Source of the DNA: Eutypa lata
Taxonomy: Eukaryota > Ascomycota > Sordariomycetes > Xylariales > Diatrypaceae
Assembly (NCBI GenBank): GCA_022661535.1
Contig: JAKULF010000003.1
Coordinates: 620,001-684,000, forward strand
Length of the DNA: 64,000 bases
Direction of reading: 5' to 3'
The position numbers and the translations under genes were made by a program. Under the pieces are notes generated by a model that was not told where the DNA came from, did no database searches, and saw only the letters and a program-made list of their open reading frames with translations. This document shows, one piece after another, positions 1 through 12,281 of the stretch (its first letter is position 1; every line of letters begins with the position of its first letter).

Positions 1-1321
1 GAAGCTAGGAAACCTCAGTTGAACGAGTCTTCCGGCCAGCCGGCCAAGAGGTTGCGTAGCATCATTTATCAATAGGGGTTGAAAGTTCAAGAGCCGTGTA
101 GCAATCCCTTCCTATTTTGCGACTCTGTTCATATCACGCATACATACCTAATGTACACATATACATTCTAAACATAAGAAATGTTGTATACATACACATT
201 TGTCAGCCTCTCGTTGGAAGCTCGGTATAATTCTCTTGTCTTCCTTGCTAGATTGGTCAAAGTGGGGTGTATAAATCGTTTTAAGGTTGTTTATACCTAT
301 GTATTGTCCATGGATATCAACCAGCGTCATAAATCAATTTGCCTCGTGGCCACTTATTAATCTACTCAAAATTACCTACCTTATAAGTAGTTATGGAGGC
401 TCTAGAGAGAGAAAACTGGAGGTAAAGTTGAATCTGGAAACAGTACTTTAGCTGTTTGGGTCGTTATGTGCAAGGGACGGACACTCCCTGCCCTACAAGA
501 GTAGGATGGTGTATGTACTTTGTTGAGTGGGGAGGAGGGGGAAACTTGATGCGAGCTCGGAATTTTCCTTCAATATAAAATTGCCCCGCGATTAAACGTA
601 CGCCGACGTGTCTTCAGGTTTCTGGAAAGAAAAGAAATTAATAAATTAAAACAACCAGAAAGGTAATATTCTAGGTTTCCCGCAAAATTGAGATAAACAG
701 CATCGAGGCTTCCATTCTTCTTTTGTGGGAAAAGGCTGGGAGAACAGGCAGAACAGGCAGAGGCGAGCAACGTGTATAACTAATGCAAGGTAAGCTGGTA
801 GAGCTCTAGGAGGTAGGTACCTGGTATAATACGATAAGTGCATACTATGTATATAGAATAACCCTCCTGACTGAAAGCTCTCGATACTACCATGTAGATA
901 CATGGCTCCTTGAGACATTGTTTGATTCAGTTATTCATTGGATTGGTACACAGAACCTGGTGCAATCCACACCTGCACCTAACGCCTACGAGACTTAAGT
1001 CCGTCACCGCCGCAATAGAGACCCCCAAAATAACCTTTTATGTACTGTGATCCTCTCCGATGCTCCCGCGCTCGTAGCTCGTAGGTCGTAGGTACATGTA
1101 GTAGATAGTCTAACCCACCTCCGACCAGCTCTTTCTTCCACTCCCATATTTCGATCATTCTCAAATCATCGCACACACCCCCCCCTTCACCTCCTTCTCT
1201 CTCTCTTCTTTACTCTCTTCTGTTTGTCTAGATTGCTTTCCCCGAGTCTGTACGGACGAACGAACGAACGAAACGAAACGAACCGCACGTATATCCAATT
1301 CAAAATTTTGCTATAGGCATA
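1..1321. other. intergenic/upstream region of G6PD
   Basis: No coding region can be supported here. The last 150 bases look like the G6PD promoter and 5' leader: a CT-rich tract at about 1170-1230, common upstream of strongly expressed fungal genes, then a short CGAA/CGAAA tandem repeat at about 1256-1283. Confidence 0.5.
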
Positions 1322-3285
1322 ATGGATCCCGCTGCAGTGTAGGTTTTCCCCTCGATTAAGCAATCATCATCACCCCGCCGTCTGCCCCGCTATTTCATCA
1401 TTGAGCGCAACTTTGAAAGCTTCAGCTCTTGGAGCTTCTTAGACAAGTTGAAGTGGTTTTGCGACTGGAAATAACACCTCCATGCTATTTTACCTCTTCA
1501 TCTTCTTAATTATTGCATTTACAATGTGCTCTCACAAATGCCACTTGTTAGATACACGACTGAGCTAATTATTACCATGTTGTAGCGGCACGTTGGAGCT
1601 GAAGGAAAACACGGTTATCGTGGTCCTCGGTGCTTCCGGTGACCTTGCCAAGAAGAAGACAGTAAGCTCAACTAATCGCCATACTTGCAATTAATATGTT
1701 CTCAGTTGCTAACGTTGAATGCAGTTCCCGGCCCTTTTTGGCCTCTATCGCAATAAGTTTCTTCCCAAGGATGTTAAGATTGTTGGATATGCGCGGACAA
1801 AGATGGACCATCCAGAATATTTGAAACGAGTCAAGTCCTATATCAAGACACCTACCAAGGATCTTGAGAAGCAACTCGAAGAGTTCTGCAGTGCTTGCAC
1901 CTACGTCTCGGGCCAGTATGACCGCGATGACTCTTTCCAGGAGCTAGACCGACATTTGCAGGAGCTAGAGAAGGGTCGGGGCGAAACACATAGGCTATTC
2001 TACATGGCCCTACCTCCCAGTGTCTTCACTATTGTCTCCCAACACCTGAAGAAGAACTGCTACCCATCCCGAGGTATTGCCCGAGTTATTGTAGGAACCC
2101 CACTCACCAAGTCGTCGCGGTACAAGCTGTGACCGAGCCCGGCGCAAAAGCTAACCCGAGAATTGTGTCCTATAGGTTGAGAAGCCTTTCGGCAAGGACC
2201 TGGCTAGCTCCCGAGAACTACAGAAGTCCCTGGAGCCCGACTGGAAGGAAGATGAGCTGTTCCGAATCGATCATTACCTCGGAAAGGAGATGGTCAAGAA
2301 TATTCTCATCCTCCGATTCGGTAACGAGTTTTTCGGTGCCACGTGGAACCGACACCACATAGATAACGTTCAGATCACATTCAAGGAACCCTTTGGAACG
2401 GAAGGTCGTGGTGGATATTTCGACGAGTTCGGTATCATCAGAGATGTCATGCAGAACCATCTGCTCCAGGTTCTTACTCTTTTAACGATGGAGCGGCCAA
2501 TTTCTTTCTCCGCCGAAGACATTCGAGACGAGAAGGTTCGCGTACTCCGTGGTATGCCCGCCATTGAGCCCAAGAACGTCATTATCGGCCAATACGGCAA
2601 ATCGCTTGATGGTAGCAAGCCTTCTTACAAGGAGGATGACACTGTCCCTAAGGATTCTCGATGCCCAACCTTCTGCGCTCTTGTTGCGTACATCAAGAAT
2701 GAGAGATGGGATGGCGTTCCCTTCATCATGAAGGCCGGTAAGGCTCTGAACGAGCAGAAGACGGAGATTCGTATCCAGTTCAAGGACGTTACTAGTGGTA
2801 TCTTCAAGGACATTCCAAGGAACGAGCTCGTCATGCGGATTCAGCCCAACGAGAGCGTCTACATCAAGATGAACTCGAAGCTGCCCGGGCTCAGCATGCA
2901 GACGGTCGTGACCGAACTCGACTTGACCTACAGACGACGATTCTCCGACCTGAAAATCCCCGAGGCTTACGAATCCCTTATCCTGGATGCATTGAGAGGC
3001 GACCACTCCAACTTTGTCAGAGATGACGAGCTCGACGCTAGTTGGAGAATTTTCACACCACTGCTGCACTATCTGGATGAGAACAAGGAGATCGTTCCGA
3101 TGGAATACCCATACGGTGCGTTCCGATCGATTAACCTATCTATGAGACTAGCAACTGACACTTCCATAGGTTCCCGTGGCCCGGCTGTCCTTGATGACTT
3201 TACTTCGTCTTATGGATACAAGTTTAGTGATGCCACCGGCTACCAGTGGCCCACCACGCCCGCTGTGGCCCCTAACAAGTTGTAA
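1322..3285 (+). CDS. zwf1: glucose-6-phosphate 1-dehydrogenase
   Basis: Cytosolic enzyme of the oxidative pentose phosphate pathway; it oxidises glucose-6-phosphate to 6-phosphogluconolactone and makes NADPH. Exons 1322-1338, 1586-1661, 1725-2090, 2176-3115 and 3170-3285 give 504 residues, the normal family length. The start codon lies in a 17-nt first exon. Visible motifs are the dinucleotide-binding GASGDLAKKK near residues 21-30, EKPFGKD at 155-161, and the substrate-binding/catalytic RIDHYLGKE at 183-191. The C-terminal domain is intact and ends in the usual YQWPTT region. The last intron (3116-3169) is 54 nt long, a multiple of three, and has no in-frame stop, so retention would only add 18 residues. 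The identification is secure; the first two exons rest on splice-site and frame logic. Confidence 0.95.
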
Positions 3286-4727
3286 GTCAACAAATAGGGA
3301 ACCTTGATTATATATGTTAGACATCCTTTCAACTTTCCCGCCTTTTCTTTTTTGGCCAAAGCTACGTAAAAACTAACCTTCCCACTCTCTAGCTGATGAA
3401 CGATATTTGTAATCGGATTATGTGTGACACCGGAAACCCCACAGATGGATTCACGAGACGGGAGGAAGGAAGGAAGGAAGGACAAGACGGCGTGTTTGGA
3501 CGGGTTTTCGAGGATAGGTAGTTTTACTCTTTGAATTATTAGGAGACAGACGGGTCTACTTGTGTAGGGAGCCTATGAGAAGAACATCAGATTTATAACT
3601 TTTTGAGATGTGACAGTGGATGATAGAAAACAATGGTATATTATGGTCTCCTCCGAAAATCCTATCTGCTACTTGCTACCCCTTCAACGTCGTAGGAGAC
3701 TGATGGCACGGTCTGCTTTTCTGGTGTGAGAGACTGTGAACTGATCCGTGGGGGGTAAGAGTTGTAGCCTCGTACTATATATATATATATATGAAACCAA
3801 TTATAGTGCAGACTGGTCGTGGTTGGTTCGGTTGACTGAGGATGGATTCTAGGCATTGGATGTGTGAAAATATCAGCCACCCAGAGGGAATGAGGGTAGT
3901 CGTGGGTGGGCGTGGAAAAGATTACAATGGGCTTGATATATAACTGCCTATACTGTCCCTTCTTTAATCAAGGCCCTAGTTAAAAGAAAATAGTATAGCG
4001 TCAAATTAGCCATCGCCTCCCTAAAGTTATACCGATTTCCAAACACCGCATCTACATTGAACACTCCTCTGCGCATCATATGTGATGATATCTTTTCGGT
4101 AGAATACATCTAAAGTGGAAGGGCTTACGAAGTAACCCTTATACCAGGTTGGCAATAACACGGGAACGACAACTCTGTATCAACTCTATATCAACCTTTC
4201 AAGATCTACCTGACTAAGTCCGTTAGGACGTAGAAGCTGTGCTCCTTATCCGCCCTAGAACTCTCGGAACTTGTTGCTACCGACGTCATGACGTAGGTGA
4301 TAACTAGGGATAGGACAGGTAGGGGATGCCACTGCTGCTGCCTAACTATTACTAATAGTGTAGATGCTGAATTTTGTATTTCGCGATGTGTCGTCGAACA
4401 GGGGCCGTAATTGGATATTTGCTGCCATGCTTTAATACCTACTACATAATCCTTTATGCCACCAACCAGTATTTTAAGATGGATTTTCAAAGTATAAGAT
4501 ACGTCCGGGTGCGGTTAAAACGCAGAGCCATTATTATGATTTGACCTCAAAACTCTAGAGGGTGCTGTTTATATTTTTAAGTGACTTATAATTTTAAACA
4601 ACGAACGAAAACATTAAAACCATGATTTTGATTTAAAATAATGATACCAACTAATAAGTCCAGTAACATAATTACGTGAACTTTTACCCCCTTGCCCCCT
4701 TTCCCGTTTCTCCGTTAGAACATATCC
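3286..4727. other. gene-poor interval between G6PD and the APH-type gene
   Basis: This holds the 3' region of G6PD and the 3' side of the minus-strand APH gene, so it lies between convergent genes. There is a GGAA run near 3465-3480 and a short (AT)n tract near 3776-3791. Open frames here are short and show no family motifs. Confidence 0.4.
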
Positions 4728-6251
4728 TTAACCCCCCGCATACCTCTGCCATCGGTCTCCAGCTTGTTCTGGAGTCCAATCCACAAGTATACGTTCCTCG
4801 GATTCAGCCATCTTCGTATCCGCAAAAGACTCCATAGCGTTTCTCTCTCCGTCCGACAGCAGATGGATCCTCGTCTTCCACAACTCATGTTTAGCGACAG
4901 CCTCTCTTACGCCGAAGAATCTCTCGTCCAGATACTTCCAGTAAATGAAGTCAAACGCCGCACTTTTCCTCGCCGCATAGCTCAGCCAGAAGCGGCCCGT
5001 CTCCCAGCTCTCGCGCATGTACGCACCCAGCGGCAGCTGGTGGGCATGCTCGCCCTCTGCCATCTCGGCGTCGTCCATGGCCTGCAGCCAGACCGGGAGT
5101 TTGTCCTCGTAGGCTTCCTTCCAAGCCGCCATGCCCGCGTCCCAGGTCTCGGGGTGCTCCAACAACAGTCACCAGGGCGGATCTAGCGCGAACTGCGTGG
5201 GCGCCGCGTATGTGAACTCCCAATCTATGAGCGCAGCTATGTCGTCGGAGTCATCGAGAAGAATGTTTCCCGGCCGTAGGTCATCACCCCAAAGCCGGAA
5301 TGCACCCGAAGCCGGAGGGGCTTGCAAGCGCGGCTGCTTGCCCTGGGATTGGACGGACCAGGTGTCCTCTGCGAAACCGAATACGGATAACTGGCCGTTC
5401 CTAGCTAACTTCCGGAACACTTGTCTGGCAACGTACTTGGTGAGGCAATCGTCTCTCGAAGATACGAAATCATTGTGCTGGAAGATGAGCTGCGCTAGGT
5501 GCATGTCTGCCAGGACGGCGTACCATTCATCAGCCGTCTGGTAGGTTTCTTGCATCGGCGGGAGGATGCTAACAGGGACGTTGGCCAGATCGACTATACT
5601 GTGCATATTGAAAGGAAGAGGGCGCAACGCGATAGCATATGAGTTGTTATCCTCAACTAGGGATCCTATTCGCGGGAAACGTTGTCTCGATAAATGGAGT
5701 AGGTAGCGAGCCACCTGTACCCATAATTTCATAAGAACGTCATGTGAGATACTCAAGTCTAATACCATTGCCTCATCTGTACTCGCTCTGGGGGCACCGA
5801 TTGCCTGGGAGATAGGTCTTCGAAAGTCTATGGGTTGTAAGATAATGAAACATTTGACTCCATCAGCCAAGCTTGTAACTCCGTAATCGAAAACCTCGGG
5901 AACTGGGATAGAGGTATATTTCTTAATGTATCTTGCTGTTGCAGCTTCCACATTTGTTTTTTCGCTGATGAACGGCGTCGAAGCCGGCACAGGAACCCTG
6001 ATAAGTACGTCATCTGAGCACTCATCAAGACGCATTCTGTAGAGTACGTGATAGCCACCTGTGATAATATGTGGTACATTCTTTGCAGGCTTCTCGAGCT
6101 TTTCTGACACGAGAGTTTCTAGGACATCCAAGAAGCCTCTATTTAGGATCAAGTGCTTACTCCTTTCAAAACGCTCATCATACCTATCCCAGGCCATCTC
6201 ATCAAAGTCCTCTCGATCGAACCCCATTACGTTTGTAAGTAGGTTGGTCAC
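4728..6251 (-). pseudogene. APH-type phosphotransferase gene interrupted by one in-frame TGA
   Basis: Kinase-fold protein of the aminoglycoside/choline phosphotransferase (APH) superfamily, a large and mostly uncharacterised family in filamentous fungi. Reading from 6251 down, 360 residues end at a TGA at 5171-5169. The same frame continues without a shift to 4728, adding 146 residues. The first part carries the nucleotide-loop region (IITGGYH near residue 65), the catalytic loop GDDLRPGNILLDD at 322-334 (Asp and Asn placed as in Brenner-type loops), and the metal-binding IDWE at 342-345. The stop follows DPPW and is followed by LLLE; in relatives this motif is DPPWWLLL, so TGA stands where a second Trp (TGG) is expected. 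Joined length of about 507 fits the family. Alternatives are readthrough of a leaky TGA-C stop or a sequencing error. No intron is apparent. Alternative Met codons occur shortly after the first. Confidence 0.8.
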
Positions 6252-6477
6252 TTGAAGGCAATGATGTATGTAGTAAAACCCAGCGTCTGCTTGGTCGTAA
6301 CCATCTCAGCTACAACAACAGACTTGACTTTCGACGTGTTCACAAGTTGTGTATATTCTGGCACTTAGGAATGAAGTGGGACATACGAAGAGCTTTCTTT
6401 ATATTCGCAGAGGAGGATCTCTCTTATTCTGCTTAATTCCACTTTTAGAGAAGAAAAAAAACAAACAAAAATAAAAA

Positions 6478-6486
6478 AATAAAAAA
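6478..6486 (-). terminator. RNA polymerase III termination tract of the tRNA gene
   Basis: A run of T residues on the minus strand immediately follows the tRNA 3' end, with more T-rich sequence beyond it. This is the usual Pol III stop. Confidence 0.75.
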
Positions 6487-6590
6487 CGACCAACGCAGGA
6501 TTCGAACCTGCAATCTCTAGAGGGATTACAACCATCTGCAAAGCAGAGGCATCACCGAAATCTAGCGCCTTACCATTAGGCCAGCTGGCC
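6487..6590 (-). tRNA. tRNA-Arg (anticodon TCG), with intron
   Basis: Read on the minus strand, a full cloverleaf forms. The acceptor stem pairs GGCCAGC with GTTGGTC, including G-T pairs. The D arm is GCCT/AGGC around AATGGTA. The anticodon stem is CTAGA/TCTAG, and the T arm is GCAGG-TTCGAAT-CCTGC with a G discriminator. Loop bases 32-37 read TTTCGG, placing anticodon TCG at 34-36 (decodes CGA, Arg). A 32-nt intron sits after base 37, the canonical position. It contains a small hairpin, TCTGC-TTT-GCAGA. The internal promoter boxes are the D and T arms. It stands alone, with no other tRNA seen nearby. Confidence 0.9.
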
Positions 6591-9500
6591 GGTCATGATC
6601 GGATCCTAGATATATCTGACGAATTCCGAGGGCTCGGATGAATGGGCCAATGGGTGTTTGATTGAAAAATTCTTGCTCTTATTATGAGTTATATACTTAC
6701 CTACTGTCACATGCTTGCTTATAGCGAAAAGTTTTCTGGTGCTGTGGAGTGTGGATCCCACGTAGTTGGTACTAGGGCTGGCTGGCTGCATGCATGTATG
6801 TTATAGGCGATAGGTGGAGGTAGAGATAGAACCCACTTCGGCAGGTTTGCCGAGTCACTCACTAGATACATAGGTACATAGAAGTCGCCCATTGAGCAGT
6901 TATTAGACTAGAGACCTGGCCCTACGTTTACGGTATTGCTACGTCATATTGTAATCCTGAGTAGTACGACATATAATTGAATAGTGTGAACTTGGTGTGA
7001 TAGGGGGAGGCCTGGGGGTTTGTCCGACTATGTGATGTATTCATAGCAGATGTATACCGTGCAGAAACTTAATGCCTCACCACACCTGTGATCAATCATT
7101 ACAGGCACTTCAGGACATCAGAGCGTTCTGAATTCCTGTCTAGGCACGATGGTATAAAACGTTCTGTCAAATATTTTTACCAAGTAAAACGTCCAGATGA
7201 TGATAATAGAACTATACTCCTTAATTACTTAGGTAGCTTGAGATTATGTTTTATAGCGGGGGTTTGCTATTAAAGCGACAATAGCGTTTTACGGATCGAT
7301 GACATCCGACCCCTATCGACCCCTATCTACATTCGAAAGGGTGCAACTTGAACTGTCGTGATATCGTTAAATATATATAGAATATATAACCCTATATATC
7401 CTCCATCACTATCCCGCTCCCTCCTAGCCGGGATTAACCGCAGCATTGACGAACGGCTGGTAGGGTAGAAGGATACCGTCTCCATAACCATAGAGTTCGA
7501 CGTATATGCCACAGCTACCACTCTAGACTGGTTTGAAACCCCCCTGATTCGTTGCCTTTGATGCCATTTGTTATTCAAGCCCTACTTCTTCTTGCAAGCC
7601 TCCTCTAGATGAAGCATTCGTCATTATGATGAGTATTCCCCGTCCATCCACTCCAGATAACTCTTTAGGGTTCGGTACCTCGATCGTCCATTGTGCAAAT
7701 GGCGCAAGCTGTAGTAGATTAAAGGTATGAATAGGCAACTCCCCTTGGTCGTCTGATCTAGTGAGATCACACGAAAATCGCACACTTCTAGGCAGGCTTG
7801 TGGAGTGAGAAGACATTTCCATTGTGGATATCGAGATACACACCTGATGTCAAGATTTATAATTCTACGGCGACTTTCTGATTCCGTATCGTGACCGGCT
7901 TGGGGATCCTTCTGCACGAAACAATGTCTACACTAGGCTATATAGCTGGAAGTAGGAACTTTCGGTGAAAATACTGGCAGGTTTAGGGCCCCTTTGTGGA
8001 CGTCGCTGAGTATAAGAGTAAAGCTGGCGCTGTGACTCTGGCTGCGAAGGCCCTTGGATCATCTGAAGCTTGAGAGGTATTTCAAACCTTTCCCGTGAAT
8101 TTGTGCTCAGGCGTGCAGCGTTCCCGTAATCCCCCCAGCTATTTATGAGAATGGAAGTTATATTGACTTGCCTTATTTTTGTGTCTCGTTTTTAGCTATA
8201 CCGGTGCAGAAAGGTCAAAACAGACTATATGCGTGGAAGACACAGGGTATCATAACGTGTTGGAGGTCTGACAGTGACACGTTCTCATGGCCACAAGAGT
8301 CGAACGCGGGGACTGTGCCACGCTCAATGAATTGAGAATTCTAAGCAGGGAATATAGCAATAAGTGATATTTAAATACGCGCTCAACTAGTTAACATAGG
8401 ACAGCGTGTAAAGTGCCTTGTATATATATATATATATCGGGATCACCGAAGACGGATCCCTTCTGGCCTGTTTAACTGCATAAGGTTTTCTACGCACATG
8501 AAAGTTCATTACTTCAACGTATTTATTATTATGGTAAAAGCCTGACAAGGCATCCTTGAACATGGTCGTGTCCAAGTATATACGTAGGAGTAACTTGTAG
8601 TGCCATATGCAATGCAAGAACGCCGCGTGCAACGAAGTTGTGGGATTTCTGTCGTTACCATCTAAATGGGACCGATTCTAACCAAGCCGATGCCGATGTA
8701 GTATAATTAGCACCGAGAATGCGATGTGTAGAATGAATGGTGGTAGTCCGGGAGTAGCCGGTTATGATAAATTCGAGGCAAGGGGGTTACTAGACGGCAA
8801 CTAGACATCACTAACGATAGGAGCCTCGATATTTCTTTCGGCTTGGCCGACATCAGTTCATAGGTTGCATGCATGGAGCGTAGCTATACTGCCCATTGAA
8901 TACTACGCCGGGATGCAATACAGCGAAGAAAAGCAACATACGTCGGTCCGGCTCCAATAATATTTGAGACATCCAGATACATTACCAGCAAACGGCACGA
9001 CTGAGCCGCACAAATACCTCTAGGACTAACAAACTAAGCGGGGGAAGTATCCGGCATTTGCATTTCAATAGGGCAGTTACCGAAGAGAAAGACCGTTACA
9101 TTAAATGGAAATACACATAAGTTAAATGTATGTGGGAAGCCCTCCAATCGTATCTTCATCCACTATGAGTGTAATATGTATTATACGCCCCGACGTATAG
9201 TTATGAGCGCGGGTCTGATATATGATATAATATCTGACGATCAATTGCTAGATAAATTGCTTTTCCTTAACGACATGTCATATTTTTTATGAATTGAGTA
9301 CGTAACAACCAACGCGACGGAATGGTTCACTAGCAACAGTGAACAGAAAAAAGGGTCATGAATTGGGAGTTATAGGGAAAATAAACTGGTCTTCCGTTTC
9401 CATCCCATGTTGCCGAGAGCATCGCCCACATAGGTAATTGGTTACCGACTGTCTGTGATATAAGTATTTGACGTGGGTGGGTATAATATTAATGTGAGCC

Positions 9501-10118
9501 CAACATCCGGGATCCCCTCCAGTTAACTACTTACATACCGACACTTTCCCGTACTCGGTCCGATGTGACCTTTCCGATTAAGATCTGCCGCTCCAGTGGA
9601 AAACCCCCCGTCTAGGGTCGTATTCACAGCGCGGGATACCCTACATACGCACCCAAGCTTTTCTCCCTAAATGTGACATTGGATGGAGAATTGCGGTTCG
9701 AGACGCGCGGGAGTGGCGTACGCGTACTATGTATTCTAATAAGTGGTAATTAATGGAAATCTGCTAACTACATTGCGGAGCAACCCGTCTTCTGGCTGCA
9801 CGAGGCGTCCAACCGCATTCTGTCACTGCCTAGCTGCATATCGCGGCATACAAAACACCAGAAAGCCTGTGTAGTGTAGTGCAGTGCGGTATTCCCCCAC
9901 TTTCGGGCCATAAATCGTTAAATCAACCGTACGCACTACTAGTTATCGGTCTTGAGGTAGTAATACTAGTCGTAATAAACAGTAGTGGTGGTAGTTGTTG
10001 TTGCTTTAGTTAATCGTTACTATCGTGTGAGCAGAGGTCGTCCGTCGCACTCGCTACCTGCCTACCTCTCTATAAAATAAAAAAACCCCTAAACAAGAAC
10101 CAAAAAAAATCACACAGG
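6591..10118. other. gene-poor region (3.5 kb)
   Basis: No convincing gene. Base composition is ordinary, without the extreme AT content of RIP-mutated repeats. Two overlapping minus-strand open frames at 7571-7917 (about 90-97 codons) have no recognisable domain, signal peptide or good splice partners. A short (TA)n tract lies at 8421-8437. The last few hundred bases should contain the promoter of the adenylation-enzyme gene. Confidence 0.4.
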
Positions 10119-12281
10119 ATGGCAAGCCGCCCGACACCGCCGCCGAACTGCGGCCGGCGCCTACTCCCCGTCGTCATCGACGAGCGAGCACACGACGAGC
10201 CGAACCGACCGTGGGCCTCGATTCCGATCGACGACTGGGAGCTGGCGCAGGGGTACGAGGACGTGACGTACGGGCAGCTCGCGCGGGCCATCGACCGGCT
10301 AGCGTGGCTGATCGAGCGGTCCATGGGCGGGCGCTCCGCCGCCTTCGAGACGGTCGCCTACCTGGGCGTCCCCGACATCCGCTACCACATGATGGAGATG
10401 GCCGCGTGCAAGACGGGCCACAAGGTGCTGTTCTCGTCGCAGCTCAACACCCTCGACGTCCACCTCTCGCTGATGCGGCAGACGGGGTGCGCCGCCCTGT
10501 TCTCCGCCGTCGGCGTCCGCGTCGATGATATCCTGGCCGGGAGTCCGGGCATGGCGCACTTCGTCATCCCGGATCTCGACGAGTTGCTGCTGCTCAAGGA
10601 CGAGGACGAGAACGAGAGCGTCGCGAAGCCCTACCCGTACACCAAGACGTACGAGGAGGCCAAGTTCGACCCGTACCTGGTCCTTCACTCGAGCGGGACG
10701 ACGGCCGAGCCCAAGCCCATCGAGATTAACCACGCTGTCACGGCGTCGCTGGATGCACACCTAGCGCTGCCTGACGCGCACGGCCGCGCCCATTGCCTCG
10801 AGATATCGGCCGTGGGAGACGGCGTTCGGTTCCTGACCGTCACGCTGCCGTACCACGCCATGTCGGCACAATATGCGCTCAACCTGAGTGTTTTTGGCGG
10901 CGGCGTGTTCGTGCCCGGGTTCCGCCACCGCGGCGTCGATGCCGCGGATATCTACGCCATTATCGAGAACGCCCGTGTCACGGCCGCTACTATGACCCCC
11001 TGGATGATGGAGGATGTGGCTCGCAAGCCGAACGCGCGTGATTATATCGAGGGCTTCGATAAGGTCTGCTTTGGCGGAGGTATGTACCTATACGGTACGC
11101 ATTTGAATTGAAGACTTGCGTATTTTTCTTTTCCCTCTTCCCATTTCCATTCCCATTCCACCCTTATTTCCCTATTTGCTCTACTAGGTCTCTGCACACG
11201 GATGAGTTGATAGGTGTGTATGTATGCATGCCTGTCTGTCGAGATCGACTCGCTAACGAACCCCTCCTCCGAAAACCCCAAAAAACAGCCGCCCTCTCCG
11301 ACTACGCCATAGGAGTATGGGGCCAGCACACGCGAATCCAGAAGTAAGTACTTAAAAAACAAGTTAATATCTGAAAATACATTTCTCGTTCTGTTATAGT
11401 TAGAATCTTCTAGTTACAAGAGATGATGAAAGATTTAAATACTAACTTGTTTTTGTTTTTTTTCCAACTAACGCAGCATCTGGGGCGCGACGGAGGTCTG
11501 GGCGCCACCACAGCTGGAGGGCGACAACGCCGACGCGGCGTACGTGCACTTCGACACGGTGCACGGGGCGGTGTCGTTCCGGCCCGTCGAGGCCGAGTAC
11601 TTCGGTGACGACGGCGCCCTCGTCGACCTCTGCGAGGTCGTCGTCGCCATGCGCGACGACAACGCCCACCTGTCGGCCTGGCACCTGCGGCAGGGCATCA
11701 CCCCGGAGACCGCGGAGCCGCCCTACCCGGAGTACCGCACGGGGGACCTCTGGGCCCCGCACCCGGACCCCGCGAAGGCGGCCTACGCCTGGCGCTTCGC
11801 CGGCCGCGCCGACGACCTGCTCACCTTCTCCACGGGCATCAGCATGCACCCGGGCCCCATGGAGCGCGCCATCACGGCCGATCGCCGCGCGGCCGCCGCT
11901 CTCGTCGTCGGAACGGGCCGTCGGCAGCCGCTGTTGCTCGTGGAGCTGGCGCGGAATAGTGACGTTTACGCGCGCCAAGATGAAGAAGATGCAGATGTAG
12001 AGGCGGCTCTCTGGGACGACATCATCAAGCCCCAGAACGTGCGGATACCGGCGCACGCGCGCGTCATGCGCTCGCATGTCCTGTACGTGCCCGCGGGGGC
12101 GTTCGCGAGGACGCCGAAGGGCAACGTGGGAAGGCGGCAGACGGAGCGGAAGTTCGCGGACCAGATCGAGGAGGTGTATCGGAAGTTCGGGGATAAGTGG
12201 CAGGATGCCAATCAGAGGTTCGGCTCGATTGTGCATACGCTGGATTGGAAGGTGGACTTCTCTGATAGTGGTGACGGATAG
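10119..12281 (+). CDS. stand-alone NRPS-like adenylation (AMP-binding) enzyme
   Basis: ANL-superfamily enzyme expected to activate a carboxylic acid with ATP. Exons 10119-11079, 11289-11343 and 11477-12281 give 606 residues. The core motifs of an NRPS-like A domain occur in order: HSSGTTAEPKP (A3) at 190-200, GATEVW (A5) at 342-347, YRTGDLW (A7) at 425-431, GRADD (A8) at 448-452, and PKGNV near the C-terminus (A10, with the catalytic Lys). The N-terminal DWELAQGYEDVTYGQL segment matches the fungal NRPS-like/LYS2-type subgroup rather than acyl-CoA synthetases. The chain stops just after the A domain. No carrier-protein serine motif, thioesterase or reductase domain follows before the stop, whereas relatives are usually A-T-TE or A-T-R proteins above 1,000 residues. 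The coding exons are GC-rich. Substrate unknown. Confidence 0.85.

Noticed and set aside
7571..7917. Two overlapping minus-strand frames of about 90 codons
   Set aside because: No motif, no signal peptide, no partner exons; probably chance.
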